From Silvibacterium acidisoli (lineage in GTDB: Bacteria > Acidobacteriota > Terriglobia > Terriglobales > Acidobacteriaceae): a DNA stretch of 64,000 bases. Where the stretch lies: NCBI GenBank assembly GCA_022870745.1, contig CP085323.1, forward strand, positions 372,001-436,000, written 5' to 3'. How positions within the stretch are numbered: the stretch's first letter is position 1; every line of letters begins with the position of its first letter. Below the pieces are notes generated by a model. The model did not search any database, was not told where the DNA came from, and saw only the letters and a program-made list of their open reading frames with translations. The position numbers were made by a program, and so were the translations under genes. Of the stretch, positions 8,628 through 18,350 are shown in pieces.

Positions 8628-8744
8628 TCACCTGATGGCATCGTGCAGTCGGGCGGGAACTAGTCGAAGGACGGCGGTGGGCTGCCGGGCGTCAACGAAG
8701 ACTTCGCGACGAAACCAGAGCGGACAGCGAACAGGGATATTCAT
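8628..8744 (-). CDS. possible small protein, 38 residues
   Basis: Starts MNIPVRCPLWFRREVF and is Arg-rich, with no recognised family. The reason to list it is the start context: GGAG sits seven bases before ATG, and the 17-bp stretch reading TTCATCGG, two variable bases, TCTCCGT (plus strand) is shared with the leader of the repeat-protein gene at 8313-8330. Coding is unproven; the ORF could equally be chance in GC-rich DNA. Confidence 0.22.
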   Translation of the reverse strand: MNIPVRCPLWFRREVFVDARQPTAVLRLVPARLHDAIR

Positions 8745-8885
8745 CGGAGTCTCCGTCAGGCACGGAATGCTTTCCACCATCTGAGCGTAAAACTCTTTTA
8801 GTTACACAACAATAGAAACTTTAACCAAAAACAGAAAATTTTAGCACAACTTAAAACAACTTTTTGCAGCTTACTCCAATTCGGT

Positions 8886-8920
8886 GTTACTTTGGAATAT
8901 CTAAAGTTACCTAGGGTTAC
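8886..8920 (+). promoter_or_regulatory. phased GTTAC boxes upstream of trigger factor
   Basis: GTTAC occurs at 8886, 8906 and 8916, spaced 20 and 10 bp, and thus on one face of the helix. A fourth copy lies at 8801. The spacing suggests cooperative binding of a regulator in the presumed promoter of the tig-clpPX block. No matching factor is known to me. Confidence 0.3.
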
Positions 8921-9098
8921 CGATGGGTGATACTGACCCACCCCACCGGGTTTCTTAAAAGCGCAGTTTTCCACGCCGCACGCGGTTTGCTCTTCCCTGA
9001 GAAGCTCCGTACCATAGATAGAACGTCCCCGGTGCGTTCGCTGAACCCGGGCAATGGACCGGAAAGCACGGGACGAGCACATTTTGGAAGGCATTACG

Positions 9099-10490
9099 TT
9101 GAGCTCAACAGAGACTGTCGAAACGACGAACCAGGAAACTGCCGAGACCGCTGCGCACGATCACGAACATCATCACCACGATCATGATCACGCCGGTCAC
9201 TCGCATGGCCCTACCCTTAACCCCGATCTCACCCGCGAAGTGGAAGTCGAAGTACCGGCCGACGAAGTCGAGCGCGCCTTCCGCTCCACCGTTAAGAAGT
9301 ATCAGAAGCAGGCGCGCATCCCCGGCTTCCGCGCCGGTAAAGTTCCTGAGACCCTGATCCGTTCGCGCTTTGCTGAAGGGCTTCGCCAGGATGTTGTCGA
9401 AGCTGTGCTGCCCAGCCACTTCCGCACCGCTATCGACGCACAGAAGCTGCAGCCGATCTCGCAGCCCCAGGTTACCGATCTCCAGCTCGAAGAAGGCAAG
9501 CCGCTCAAGTTCAAGGCTATCTTTGAAGTTCTGCCTGAGTTCGCGATCGATGGCTATCAGGATGTGAAGGTCGAGAAGCCGGACACCTCCCTGACCGACG
9601 AAGAGTTCAACACCGAGATGGACCGCGTGCGCGATTCGCGCTCCACTATGGAGCCGGTTGCCGAAGAGCGCGAGCTCGTCGATGGCGACTTCGCCCAGAT
9701 CACCTTCCGCGGCAACATCCAGGGTGAAGAAACGACGGGCCAGCCCGGCAATCAGCCGATTGAGGGCGAGGACGTCATGATTGAAGTCGGCGGCGCCAAC
9801 ACACTGCCCGCCTTCAACGAGGCACTGCGCGGCACCAAGGCCGGACAGGAACTCAAGTTCGAAGCCAGCTACCCTGCCGAGTTCGGCGAGCCCCGCCTGG
9901 CTGGCAAGACGGTTTCTTACGATGTTGAAGTGAAAGGGATCAAGAAGAAGATCCAGCCGGAGCTGAATGACGAGTTTGCCAAGGAGCTTGGCAACTATGA
10001 GGGTCTCGAAGACTTCAAGACAAAGCTGCGCGAACACCTCGCCAACGACAAGCAGCGCCGCCTGCAGGCAGAGACGCGCGACAAGCTGACGACTGCACTG
10101 GTCGAACGCTTCCAGTTCCCTGTTCCTGAAGCGCTGGTGCAGAACCAGGTCGATGCTCGTCTCGATCGCGGACTGCGCGCACTGGCTTCGCAGGGCATGC
10201 GTACGGAAGACATGCGCAAGCTCGACTTCGCCCGTCTGCGCGAGGCACAGCGCGACGCTGCTGTATCCGAAGTCAAGGCCGGCCTGATCCTCGATAAGAT
10301 CAGCGAAGCCGAGAAGACGGAGATCAGCGACGAAGAGCTTGAGCAGGAATTGCAGCTTATCTCCCTGCAGACGCGTGAGCCGCTGGATGCCTTGCGCGAT
10401 CGTTTGACGCAGGATGGGGCACTGGCTAGAATTCGGGAACAACTCCGCAGAGAGAAAACCGGAAACGTGCTTTACGAGCGGCTTGCTTAA
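9099..10490 (+). CDS. tig: trigger factor with His-rich N-terminal extension
   Basis: 463 residues if translation starts at TTG 9099, which has GGAAGG seven bases upstream; ATG 9054 in the same frame lacks such a site. Trigger factor is the ribosome-bound chaperone/prolyl isomerase. Domains: ribosome-binding N-domain beginning REVEVEVPADEVERAF with signature RIPGFRAGKVPE; FKBP-type domain around VDGDFAQITFRG to YDVEVKGIKKK; C-terminal chaperone arms. Unusually, about 30 residues precede the N-domain and contain HDHEHHHHDHDHAGHSHG, which should bind Ni, Zn or Co ions. His-rich tails are common in SlyD but not, to my knowledge, at the N-terminus of trigger factor. It heads the conserved order tig-clpP-clpX-lon. 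Confidence 0.95.
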   Translation: MSSTETVETTNQETAETAAHDHEHHHHDHDHAGHSHGPTLNPDLTREVEVEVPADEVERAFRSTVKKYQKQARIPGFRAGKVPETLIRSRFAEGLRQDVVEAVLPSHFRTAIDAQKLQPISQPQVTDLQLEEGKPLKFKAIFEVLPEFAIDGYQDVKVEKPDTSLTDEEFNTEMDRVRDSRSTMEPVAEERELVDGDFAQITFRGNIQGEETTGQPGNQPIEGEDVMIEVGGANTLPAFNEALRGTKAGQELKFEASYPAEFGEPRLAGKTVSYDVEVKGIKKKIQPELNDEFAKELGNYEGLEDFKTKLREHLANDKQRRLQAETRDKLTTALVERFQFPVPEALVQNQVDARLDRGLRALASQGMRTEDMRKLDFARLREAQRDAAVSEVKAGLILDKISEAEKTEISDEELEQELQLISLQTREPLDALRDRLTQDGALARIREQLRREKTGNVLYERLA

Positions 10491-10579
10491 GGAGTTGCCT
10501 GGCCGGAGAGCATACTCTTCGGCTGAACCTTCACGCTGTTGACGAAGCTTAAGGCTTCAGGGATTGAGAGTAAGGATAC

Positions 10580-11170
10580 ATGGCACTGGTACCCATGGTG
10601 GTTGAGCAGACGAGTCGCGGAGAACGCGCCTACGACATTTACTCCCGTCTGCTTCGCGACAACATCATCTTTCTCGGAACGCCCATCGACGATCAGATTG
10701 CAAACCTGGTCATCGCGCAGATGCTCTTCCTCTCCGGGGAGGATCCGGAAAAGGACATTCAGCTTTACATCAATTCGCCGGGCGGCTCGATCACGGCCGG
10801 CCTTGCCATCTATGACACGATGCAGTTCATCAAGAACGACGTGGTGACCTACTGCATCGGTCAGGCCGCAAGCATGGGTGCTTTCCTGCTCATGTCCGGC
10901 ACGGCAGGCAAGCGTTTCGCGCTGCCGAACTCACGCATCCTGATTCACCAGCCGTCGATGGGCGGACTGTCGGGTCAGGCTACGGATATCGACATTCACG
11001 CACGCGAAATCCTGCGCATCCGCGAAATCACCAATACCCTGATGTCCAAGCACACTGGCCAGTCCCTTGAGCGTATCGAAAGGGATGTGGAGCGCGACTT
11101 CATCATGAACGCTCCGCAGGCCAAGGAATATGGCATCATCGATGAAATCATTGACCGTCCCCGCACTTAA
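10580..11170 (+). CDS. clpP: ATP-dependent Clp protease proteolytic subunit
   Basis: 196 residues, the usual length. Forms the tetradecameric peptidase chamber that works with ClpX. Catalytic triad visible: Ser98 in [11 protein letters not shown], His123 in [11 protein letters not shown], and Asp near 173 in [10 protein letters not shown]. The short N-terminal propeptide and [19 protein letters not shown] oxyanion region are normal. ATG at 10580 is preceded by AAGGA. It lies 89 bp after tig and 47 bp before clpX, so it is probably co-expressed with both. Confidence 0.98.
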   Translation: MALVPMVVEQTSRGERAYDIYSRLLRDNIIFLGTPIDDQIANLVIAQMLFLSGEDPEKDIQLYINSPGGSITAGLAIYDTMQFIKNDVVTYCIGQAASMGAFLLMSGTAGKRFALPNSRILIHQPSMGGLSGQATDIDIHAREILRIREITNTLMSKHTGQSLERIERDVERDFIMNAPQAKEYGIIDEIIDRPRT

Positions 11171-11217
11171 ATAGAGGCCGGCAATACAACCGTTGAGCAA
11201 CAGCAGGAGGATTGCAG

Positions 11218-12498
11218 ATGAAAACGCGCACGGGGTCGGATGAAACACTGCGGTGCTCGTTCTGTCATAAGTCGCAGGATGCTGTAGCGAAGCTTATCTC
11301 TTCGCCCAGCGATTATCCTCGCGCATATATTTGCGACGAGTGTGTCGCCGTCTGCAATTCCATCCTTGAAGATGACCGGGGCGAAACACCGCAGGGTGCC
11401 GCCCCGACCCATCTGCCCAAACCTCTCGAGGTGAAGGCATTCCTCGATGAATATGTCATCGGGCAGGACCAGACGAAGAAGAAGCTTGCTGTAGCCGTCT
11501 ACAACCACTACAAGCGTATCCAGATGAACCGGACGCGCGGCAACGACGTAGAGCTGGCCAAGTCCAACATCCTTCTCGTTGGCCCCACCGGAAGCGGTAA
11601 GACGCTGCTGGCGCACACCCTCGCGAAGATGCTCGACGTTCCCTTTGCGATCGTCGATGCCACCACGCTCACCGAAGCAGGATACGTCGGTGAAGACGTA
11701 GAGAACATCATTCTCAAGCTGCTGCAGGCAGCCGATGGAGATGTTGCACGCGCACAGACCGGCATTATCTACATTGATGAAATCGACAAGATCGGCCGCA
11801 AGGACGAGAACCCTTCCATCACCCGCGACGTCTCCGGTGAAGGCGTACAGCAGGCATTGCTGAAGATTCTCGAAGGCACCGTGGCCAACGTTCCCCCGCA
11901 AGGGGGACGCAAGCATCCGCACCAGGAATTTACCCCGGTCGACACGACAAATATCCTCTTCATCTGCGGGGGCGCTTTTGTAGGCCTGGAGCGGGTGGTG
12001 GGGCGTCGCGTAGGCAAAAAGGCGCTCGGCTTCAAGGCCCTCAGCGACAAGGACAACCAGGATGGTGCGATCCAGCACGGTCCGCAGCGTGACTCAGAGC
12101 TGCTTCGGCGGGCCGAACCGCAGGATCTGATCAAGTTTGGCCTGATTCCCGAATTTGTCGGCCGTCTGCCTGTCATCGGTATTCTCGATGAACTGGACGA
12201 AGCCGCGCTGATCGAAATCCTGACCAAGCCGCGCAATGCCATTCTGAAGCAGTACCAGAAGCTCTTCGAGTATGAAGGCGTAAAGATCGTCTTCAGCGAA
12301 GAAGCTACGCGTGCAATCGCCCAGGAAGCGCTGGCACGGAAGGTGGGTGCTCGCGGCTTGCGTATGATTCTGGAAGAGTTAATGCTCGACCTGATGTATC
12401 ACCTGCCGAGCAACAAGAAAGTTAAAGAGATGGAGATTACGGCGGAGATGGTTAAAAACCGCGATCTCTCACTCAGAATGCTGGAAAAGGCCGGATAA
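11218..12498 (+). CDS. clpX: ATP-dependent Clp protease ATP-binding subunit ClpX
   Basis: 426 residues from ATG 11218, which has AGGAGG seven bases upstream; an in-frame TTG at 11212 is too close to that site. ClpX unfolds substrates and feeds them to ClpP. The N-terminal zinc-binding domain has Cys pairs CSFC and CDECVAVC. The AAA+ module has Walker A GPTGSGKT, pore loop GYVGED, Walker [10 protein letters not shown], and sensor-2 region [11 protein letters not shown]. About 13 residues are inserted in the [16 protein letters not shown] region compared with E. coli, which is common outside Proteobacteria. Confidence 0.98.
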   Translation: MKTRTGSDETLRCSFCHKSQDAVAKLISSPSDYPRAYICDECVAVCNSILEDDRGETPQGAAPTHLPKPLEVKAFLDEYVIGQDQTKKKLAVAVYNHYKRIQMNRTRGNDVELAKSNILLVGPTGSGKTLLAHTLAKMLDVPFAIVDATTLTEAGYVGEDVENIILKLLQAADGDVARAQTGIIYIDEIDKIGRKDENPSITRDVSGEGVQQALLKILEGTVANVPPQGGRKHPHQEFTPVDTTNILFICGGAFVGLERVVGRRVGKKALGFKALSDKDNQDGAIQHGPQRDSELLRRAEPQDLIKFGLIPEFVGRLPVIGILDELDEAALIEILTKPRNAILKQYQKLFEYEGVKIVFSEEATRAIAQEALARKVGARGLRMILEELMLDLMYHLPSNKKVKEMEITAEMVKNRDLSLRMLEKAG

Positions 12499-12525
12499 CG
12501 AGAGCATACAGATTGGAATTGGAAC

Positions 12526-12555
12526 GAAGGCGGGCCGCGATGCTCGCCTTCTTTT
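12526..12555 (+). terminator. intrinsic terminator after clpX
   Basis: GAAGGCG and CGCCTTC arms (plus inner pairs) followed by TTTT. It separates clpX from lon, so lon likely has its own promoter in the 120 bp before 12676. Confidence 0.78.
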
Positions 12556-12675
12556 GTTGCATGGATGCCGGTAATTGACCTAAGTACCCGCCAGATTGTG
12601 ACGGAATGCGTTAAAGTTCATCTAACAGGGATAAGACTGACTACGGAAGTTTGTTTGTAGAGAGAGAGGGAGTCT

Positions 12676-15096
12676 GTGACCCAATCCAAAGAAAGCCGCG
12701 ACAAGAATAACCAGCGCAAGCTGCCCATGATGCCCATCCGGGACATGGTCATCTTTCCGCACATGATGACGCCCTTCGTCGTCGGCCGCGAGTCGAGCGT
12801 GCGCGCTCTGGAAGAGGCGCTGAACGGCGACCGCAAGATTTTTCTGGCGACGCAGCATGACGCGCGCATGGATGAGCCATCCGCCGAGGACATTTACCCG
12901 GTCGGCACCATCGGCAACATCGTGCAAAGCGTAAAAATGCCGGATGGCAACATCAAGGTGCTGGTCGAGGGCCTGGAACGCGCCCGAGCTGTTGAAATGA
13001 ATGACTCGGACGGTTTCTTCGTCGTCACCGTTACGACCACTCCGAAGACCGAGTTTGAAATCACGCCGCAGATCGAGAATCTCGTCCAGCGCGTCACTTC
13101 CCTGTTCGAGCAGTATGTGAAGCTGCAGCAATCGCTGAACTACGAGACGATGATTGCAGCGGTCCGCACCGACGAGCCCGCCAAGCTGGCCGACACCATC
13201 GCCGCTAACCTGCAGCTTGAGATCGCCGAGAAGCAGATGATTCTCGATGTGTTCGATCCTGCTGAGCGCCTCAACATGATCTCCGAGGTGCTGGATGTTG
13301 AGATCGAAAAACTCAACATGGATCGCAGCGTCCAGTCGCGCGTAAAGCGACAGATGGAGCGCGCCCAGAAAGAGTACTACCTCAACGAAAAGATCAAGGC
13401 GATTCAGAAGGAACTGGGCCGCGGTGAAAAGAGCGAGTTCGACGAGCTGAAGAAGAAGATCGAAAGCGCGGGCATGCCCAAGGATGTCTTCGATAAGGCC
13501 ATCCAGGAGCTGAAGAAGCTCGAAGCCATGCCGCCGATGTCCGCCGAGTCCACCGTATCGCGCAACTATCTCGACTGGCTGCTGGCGGTGCCATGGAAGA
13601 AGAAGTCCAAGGAAACGCGCAGCATCGATCACGCTGAGAAGGTGCTCGATGAAGATCACTACGGGCTTGAAAAGATCAAGGAGCGCATTCTCGAATTCCT
13701 CGCCGTGCGTCAGCTGGTGAAGAATCCGAAGGGATCGATCCTCTGCTTTGTCGGACCTCCAGGCGTGGGCAAGACGTCACTCGGCATGTCGATCGCTAAG
13801 GCCACAGGGCGCAAGTTCGTTCGCATGTCGCTTGGCGGTGTGCGCGATGAGGCCGAGATTCGTGGCCATCGCCGTACCTACATCGGAGCGCTGCCGGGCC
13901 AGATCATCCAGTCGATGAAGAAGGCCGGCACCAAGAACCCGGTCTTCATGCTCGACGAAATCGACAAGATGGCTTCGGACTTCCGTGGCGATCCGGCGTC
14001 GGCACTCCTCGAAGTGCTCGATCCCGAACAGAACACGAGCTTCCAGGATCACTATCTCGATGTGGAGTATGACCTGTCGCAGGTGCTCTTCGTCGCGACG
14101 GCCAACGTGCTGCATACGATTCCCGGACCGCTGCAGGACCGTATGGAAATTCTTCGCCTGCACGGTTATACCGAGGTCGAAAAGCTCGAGATTGCCAAGC
14201 AGTACCTGGTGAAGAAACAGATCGAAGGCACCGGTTTGAGCGAGAAGAACATCAGCTTTACCGATGACGCGATTCGCGAAGTCATTCGCTCCTACACGCG
14301 AGAAGCAGGCGTGCGTAACCTGGAGCGCGAGCTGGGCAACATTTGCCGCAAGGTGGCGCGCCGCGTAGTGAAAAACGGCGTGAAGCACAAGGACGCTGTC
14401 ACGGGAGAGAACGTCTCCGAGTTCCTCGGCGTCGCCAAGTTCCGTGATTCCGCAGTGCACGAGAAGAACGAAGTCGGCCTGGTCAACGGCCTGGCCTGGA
14501 CCGAGGTCGGCGGCAGCATCCTGCAGACCGAAGTGCAGGTGCTCGACGGTAAAGGCAAGCTCACTACGACCGGTCAGCTGGGCGATGTGATGCAGGAGTC
14601 GGCTCAGGCCGCTCTCTCCTACATCCGCAGCCGTGCACAGCATCTCGGCCTGCCGCGTGACTTCTATCGCAACCTCGACATTCACATCCACGTGCCTGAG
14701 GGCGCGATTCCCAAGGATGGACCGTCAGCGGGCATCACCCTGGCAACCGCTCTGGCCAGCGCGCTGGCCAAGGTTCCTGTTCGCCGCGATATTGCCATGA
14801 CGGGAGAAATCACGCTGCGCGGCAAGGTTCTGCCGATCGGTGGACTCAAGGAGAAGCTGCTGGCAGCGCACCGCGCCGGCATCTTCGAAGCGATCCTGCC
14901 GGCCGATAACCAGAAAGACCTGGCCGACCTGCCGGAGATCCTGAAGAGCGCGATGAAGCTGAACTTCGTCGACTCGATGGACGAAGTGTTGAAGCTGGCG
15001 CTCGAATCTCCGCTGCCGGAGTTGAAGGAAGAAACGCCCGAGGTGCTGGCTGCCGTTGCAAGTCCTGTAGCAAAGGAACAGCGTCCGCATCAGTAA
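12676..15096 (+). CDS. lon: ATP-dependent protease Lon
   Basis: 806 residues from GTG 12676, preceded by GAGGGAG. A soluble hexameric AAA+ protease for misfolded and regulatory proteins. N-terminal LON substrate domain ([19 protein letters not shown]); central coiled coil; Walker [10 protein letters not shown] and Walker [11 protein letters not shown]-terminal protease with Ser684 in [10 protein letters not shown] and Lys727 in [14 protein letters not shown], the Ser-Lys dyad. The C-terminus has a short non-conserved tail ([18 protein letters not shown]). Follows clpX after a terminator and ends at a strong terminator. Confidence 0.98.
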   Translation: MTQSKESRDKNNQRKLPMMPIRDMVIFPHMMTPFVVGRESSVRALEEALNGDRKIFLATQHDARMDEPSAEDIYPVGTIGNIVQSVKMPDGNIKVLVEGLERARAVEMNDSDGFFVVTVTTTPKTEFEITPQIENLVQRVTSLFEQYVKLQQSLNYETMIAAVRTDEPAKLADTIAANLQLEIAEKQMILDVFDPAERLNMISEVLDVEIEKLNMDRSVQSRVKRQMERAQKEYYLNEKIKAIQKELGRGEKSEFDELKKKIESAGMPKDVFDKAIQELKKLEAMPPMSAESTVSRNYLDWLLAVPWKKKSKETRSIDHAEKVLDEDHYGLEKIKERILEFLAVRQLVKNPKGSILCFVGPPGVGKTSLGMSIAKATGRKFVRMSLGGVRDEAEIRGHRRTYIGALPGQIIQSMKKAGTKNPVFMLDEIDKMASDFRGDPASALLEVLDPEQNTSFQDHYLDVEYDLSQVLFVATANVLHTIPGPLQDRMEILRLHGYTEVEKLEIAKQYLVKKQIEGTGLSEKNISFTDDAIREVIRSYTREAGVRNLERELGNICRKVARRVVKNGVKHKDAVTGENVSEFLGVAKFRDSAVHEKNEVGLVNGLAWTEVGGSILQTEVQVLDGKGKLTTTGQLGDVMQESAQAALSYIRSRAQHLGLPRDFYRNLDIHIHVPEGAIPKDGPSAGITLATALASALAKVPVRRDIAMTGEITLRGKVLPIGGLKEKLLAAHRAGIFEAILPADNQKDLADLPEILKSAMKLNFVDSMDEVLKLALESPLPELKEETPEVLAAVASPVAKEQRPHQ

Positions 15097-15110
15097 CCGT
15101 AATCATTACA

Positions 15111-15145
15111 AAAGGGCCGCCGATTCTCAGAATCGGCGGCCCTTT
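15111..15145. terminator. intrinsic terminator after lon
   Basis: Perfect 15-bp stem, arms AAAGGGCCGCCGATT and AATCGGCGGCCCTTT, loop CTCAG, then TCTTCTT. It is usable from both sides, between convergent lon and the permease gene. Confidence 0.93.
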
Positions 15146-15172
15146 CTTCTTGGTCACTTCGAACGCGGGTGC

Positions 15173-15205
15173 CCCATCCATGACAGTCTCAACGTCATGG
15201 GTGGG
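15173..15205. repeat. intergenic inverted repeat
   Basis: Arms CCCATCCATGAC and GTCATGGGTGGG pair over 11 of 12 positions around a 9-base centre. Preceded by GGGTGCC. Lies directly after the lon terminator, so it is not needed for termination and looks like a REP-type extragenic palindrome. Confidence 0.55.
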
Positions 15206-15225
15206 ACTGCAAGACGGAACGCCGA

Positions 15226-17922
15226 TCACTCATAACGAAGCGAGTCCGCCGGATCGACATTCGCAGCCCGCCATCCCGGTATCACGCACGCACCCAGCGC
15301 CGTCAGCAACAAAAGCACTGGCACAAGCAGAAATGTAACCGGATCGGTTGCATTTACTCCAAACAGGAAGCTCCGAATCAGGTGCTGAAGGGCGAACGCT
15401 CCGGCTATCCCCAGCAGCAAACCTGCGAAGACCAGCCGTACCCCCTGACTGACGATGAGCGAAAGCACATTGCCACGCGAGGCTCCAATGGCAAGTCGAA
15501 TGCCGATCTCCTGCTCTCGCTGCCGCACCGTGTAGGCCAGCAGCCCGTATAGCCCGACAAGCGCCAGCGCCAGGGCCATCACGGAGAAGGCGCCAAGCAG
15601 AACGGTCTGGAAGCGGCGCAGCGCCAACGCCTCGGACACGCGATCATTCATCGTGTGTATGTCTGCAAGCGTGAGCGTCGGGTCGAGCTTATTGAGAGCT
15701 GCTCGCACTGCGGGTACAACTTCCGCAGGGGGTACGCTCGATCGAATGGCCAGATAAGCTCGGTCTGGATCCTGCAGGCAGTCATAAAGTGTTGGTGGAG
15801 GAGGTTCTTCCAGGCTGGAATGGCGAACGTCGGCAACCACGCCGATAATCACCCGCTTGTTACTGTTGCGGTTATCGGGCGTGCCGTTGGCAATCCATTT
15901 GCCGATAGCATTCTTTCCAGCAAAATATTTACGAACGAATGCTTCGTTGACGATAACTACATTTCCTTCATTCAATCTGAATTCGCGTCCGGCAAGCATC
16001 GGGGTCCCCATAGCGCCAAAATATCCGGCAGTCAGCGAAGCAGCTTCCACCGTCTGTCCTTTTTCGTTTGCATAGTCCTGCACCCACAACGTCGTAATGC
16101 TCTCATCATGACTAAGAGGCAAGTTTGTAATCGCGCCTGCGGCCTGCACGCCAGGAATTGCGCGAATGTCATCGAGAAGGCGCGGAAAAAGACCGCGATG
16201 CTGCGCGGCGGTGGCATACGCCGGGGGCAGATCGACCTTCATCGAAAGCGTCGCCGTCGAGAAGCCCGTCGGCACAGCTTCGACCTTGAGGAAGCTCCGG
16301 ATAAGCAGGCTGGCTCCGGACAGCAGCATGACCACAAGCGCTACTTCTCCTGCAATGAGCACGCCGCGAAGACGGTTATTGCCGCGTACAACTCCTTTAT
16401 TGCCGCCCGACTTTAGAAATTCAACCAGATCGCCACGAGACGAAGAGAGCGCAGGCAGAATGCCGGTGGCGACACTCGTAAGCAGCGTTACCGACAGCGT
16501 GAAGAGGAGCACATGCGGGTTCATCGAAACCTGTTGCAGACGCGGAACGTTTCCCGGATCAAGCCGCAAAAGCATTTTCAGAAAGAGCCACGCGAGCGCA
16601 GTGCTGACAGCCCCGGCTGTCAAACTCAGCAGCAGAGCGTCAGTCAGCATCTGCTGGATCAGCCGGGCGCGCCCTGCGCCGAGAGTTGCTCGCACACCCA
16701 ACTCATGGGTGCGACTCGCATTGCGCGCCAACAGCAGGCTGGACGCATTGCCGCAGGCAATCAAAAGTACAAAACCCACCGCGCCCATCAGCAGGCGCAG
16801 CAATGGGCGTGCATCGCCGACAAGTGTTTGGCGAAAAGGCTTGATATAAGCCCGCCAGCCTCCATGGAACATTGCGCTCGGTGGCTCAATCTTGTTCAAC
16901 TGCGCCACAATCGCGCTCATCTCTGCCTGCGCCTGCTGAACCGTAACACCGTCTTTGAGACGAGCCAGTGAATAAGAGTCTCCGGGCTCATCGTTCATCC
17001 TCTGCGCTGGAGTCAACGCTAAAGGAACCCATACATCAGTAGCTTCAGCTCCACTGACTCCGTAGTCCAGCTCCTGCTTATGCGGATAGTGGAAGCCCTG
17101 CGGCATCACTCCGATGATGCGATAGCTGTTATTCGCCGCCCTGTTCTGCGCCTCGGGCATCTGACGATAGACCTTCAGGGTCATTTGCTGCCCGATGATA
17201 TGGGGATCGCCACCGAATTGCTGCTTCCAGAGCGCGTAACTGATCACCGCGGTATCCCGTTTACCAGCCTGATCGTCTTGTTGCCCAATCGCTCGCCCAA
17301 GAATCGGAGCTACTCCAAGGGTGGAAAAGAAACTTGCATCGACCGTTGCTCCCTCAACCGGAACAACAGAGCCTTTGCGTTCCAGGTTGAACGACAACTG
17401 CTGGAACTCTGTAAAAGATGCGTACAAGCGACTGCTTTTCTGAATACCTTGGGCAAAAAAGAACGAGGGCGGAATCGCATCCGGTGGGACGCTCTCAAAA
17501 AGCGAATTCGGAGTGAAGAGATAAACAAGCCTGTCAGGGTTCGTATACGGCAGCTTCGGATACAGCACCACATCCATCAGGCTGAAGACCGCCGTGCATG
17601 CGGCGATGCCCAGCGCCAGCGTCATGACGACAACGATGGCGAAGCCACGATTGCGTAACAACGAGCGGGTTCCGTAGCGCAGGTCCTGCAGGAAATTTTC
17701 TAGCAACCGCGTGCCGCGATTGTCGCGCACCTGCTGCCGGATCTGTTCCGGGCCGCCGAAGGCGATTCTTGCCTTGCGTTTCGCTTCTTCTGGCGACATT
17801 CCAGCGCGAATATACTTCTCCGTCTCGTGTTCGAGATGAGCCTGGAGCTCTTCATCGAGCTCGGCTTCAACATGGCTGCGTAGAAACAACGAACGAAGGC
17901 GATAACGCAGATCGCTGAGCAT
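15226..17922 (-). CDS. FtsX/MacB-type permease with prefix domain (ADOP type)
   Basis: 898 residues. The first 90 (LRYRLRSLFLRSHVEAELDEELQ, AFGGPEQIRQQVRD) form the soluble 'permease prefix' domain. Then come two copies of the MacB periplasmic core plus FtsX-like four-helix unit: first TM after RNRGFAIVVVMTLALGIAACTAVFSL, FtsX helices near LLRLLMGAVGFVLLIACGNASSLLLARNASRTHELGVR and again near the C-terminus (VMALALALVGLYGLLAYTVRQREQEIGIRLAIGASR). This single-chain duplicated permease is expanded in Acidobacteriota. It needs a separate ATPase; none is adjacent. The export substrate is unknown. It lies 21 bp after a PadR regulator, the normal pairing. Confidence 0.92.
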   Translation of the reverse strand: MLSDLRYRLRSLFLRSHVEAELDEELQAHLEHETEKYIRAGMSPEEAKRKARIAFGGPEQIRQQVRDNRGTRLLENFLQDLRYGTRSLLRNRGFAIVVVMTLALGIAACTAVFSLMDVVLYPKLPYTNPDRLVYLFTPNSLFESVPPDAIPPSFFFAQGIQKSSRLYASFTEFQQLSFNLERKGSVVPVEGATVDASFFSTLGVAPILGRAIGQQDDQAGKRDTAVISYALWKQQFGGDPHIIGQQMTLKVYRQMPEAQNRAANNSYRIIGVMPQGFHYPHKQELDYGVSGAEATDVWVPLALTPAQRMNDEPGDSYSLARLKDGVTVQQAQAEMSAIVAQLNKIEPPSAMFHGGWRAYIKPFRQTLVGDARPLLRLLMGAVGFVLLIACGNASSLLLARNASRTHELGVRATLGAGRARLIQQMLTDALLLSLTAGAVSTALAWLFLKMLLRLDPGNVPRLQQVSMNPHVLLFTLSVTLLTSVATGILPALSSSRGDLVEFLKSGGNKGVVRGNNRLRGVLIAGEVALVVMLLSGASLLIRSFLKVEAVPTGFSTATLSMKVDLPPAYATAAQHRGLFPRLLDDIRAIPGVQAAGAITNLPLSHDESITTLWVQDYANEKGQTVEAASLTAGYFGAMGTPMLAGREFRLNEGNVVIVNEAFVRKYFAGKNAIGKWIANGTPDNRNSNKRVIIGVVADVRHSSLEEPPPPTLYDCLQDPDRAYLAIRSSVPPAEVVPAVRAALNKLDPTLTLADIHTMNDRVSEALALRRFQTVLLGAFSVMALALALVGLYGLLAYTVRQREQEIGIRLAIGASRGNVLSLIVSQGVRLVFAGLLLGIAGAFALQHLIRSFLFGVNATDPVTFLLVPVLLLLTALGACVIPGWRAANVDPADSLRYE

Positions 17923-17943
17923 ATTTGTTCCCCTGATTGTTAC

Positions 17944-18288
17944 TTATGCCATGTCCAACACGTGGCCGACAGCGGCGGTCAGCCTGCGCCAGGCTTCTGT
18001 CTCGGCGGCAAGCTGCTTCTGCCCTTGCTTCGTCAGCTCGTAGTACTTGGCACGGCGATTGTTCTCGCTGGTCGACCACGTGGCCTTGATCCAGCCGCGC
18101 CGCTCCAGCCGGTGCAATGCAGGATAGAGCGAGCCCTGCTGCACCTGAAGCGCCTCGCGAGAGATCTGCTGCAGGCGCTCGGAGATACCCCAGCCATGCA
18201 GCGGCTCAAGTGTCAGTGTTTTCAGGATAAGTAGATCGAGCGTACCTTGCGGCAGCTCGAGTTTCGGGTCTGTTTTCGAATCAGCCAC
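17944..18288 (-). CDS. PadR family transcriptional regulator
   Basis: 114 residues from GTG 18288. PadR winged helix: QGTLDLLILKTLTLEPLHGWGISERLQQIS, then QGSLYPALHRLERRGWIKATW and KYYELTKQGQKQL, which are the family signatures. It probably represses its own transcript and the downstream permease, as the promoter just upstream is embedded in a perfect inverted repeat. The ligand is unknown; PadR proteins often answer phenolics or drugs. Confidence 0.95.
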   Translation of the reverse strand: MADSKTDPKLELPQGTLDLLILKTLTLEPLHGWGISERLQQISREALQVQQGSLYPALHRLERRGWIKATWSTSENNRRAKYYELTKQGQKQLAAETEAWRRLTAAVGHVLDMA

Positions 18289-18298
18289 GCTTCCCTTT

Positions 18299-18343
18299 CA
18301 CTTCTACAGGGGACTATAGTGCGCTTTCCTGTAGAAGTGCAAG
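18299..18343 (-). promoter_or_regulatory. PadR promoter with palindromic operator
   Basis: Reading the minus strand, TTGCAC (-35) and TATAGT (-10) are 18 bases apart. A perfect 12-bp inverted repeat, CCTGTAGAAGTG / CACTTCTACAGG (plus positions 18328-18339 and 18299-18310), overlaps the -35 box with one arm and sits just after the -10 box with the other. This is the expected geometry for autorepression by a dimeric winged-helix regulator. Confidence 0.75.
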
Positions 18344-18350
18344 GGTAAAG

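Larger units (their letters stand above)
8318..9098. other. 780-bp intergenic region, partly AT-rich
   Basis: Between the repeat-protein gene and trigger factor. It holds a possible 38-codon minus-strand ORF (8628-8744). A 9-bp direct repeat GATCTCTCC (8527-8535 and 8544-8552) flanks a palindromic CCTTAGTAAGG. A strongly AT-rich stretch (about 8785-8910) contrasts with the GC-rich surroundings and probably carries the trigger factor promoter. Four GTTAC boxes lie at 8801, 8886, 8906 and 8916. No tRNA or known riboswitch was recognised. Confidence 0.5.

Noticed and set aside
8798-9094. 98-codon minus-strand ORF upstream of tig
   Set aside because: Runs through the AT-rich region and the 5' end of trigger factor, with no ribosome site or family likeness.
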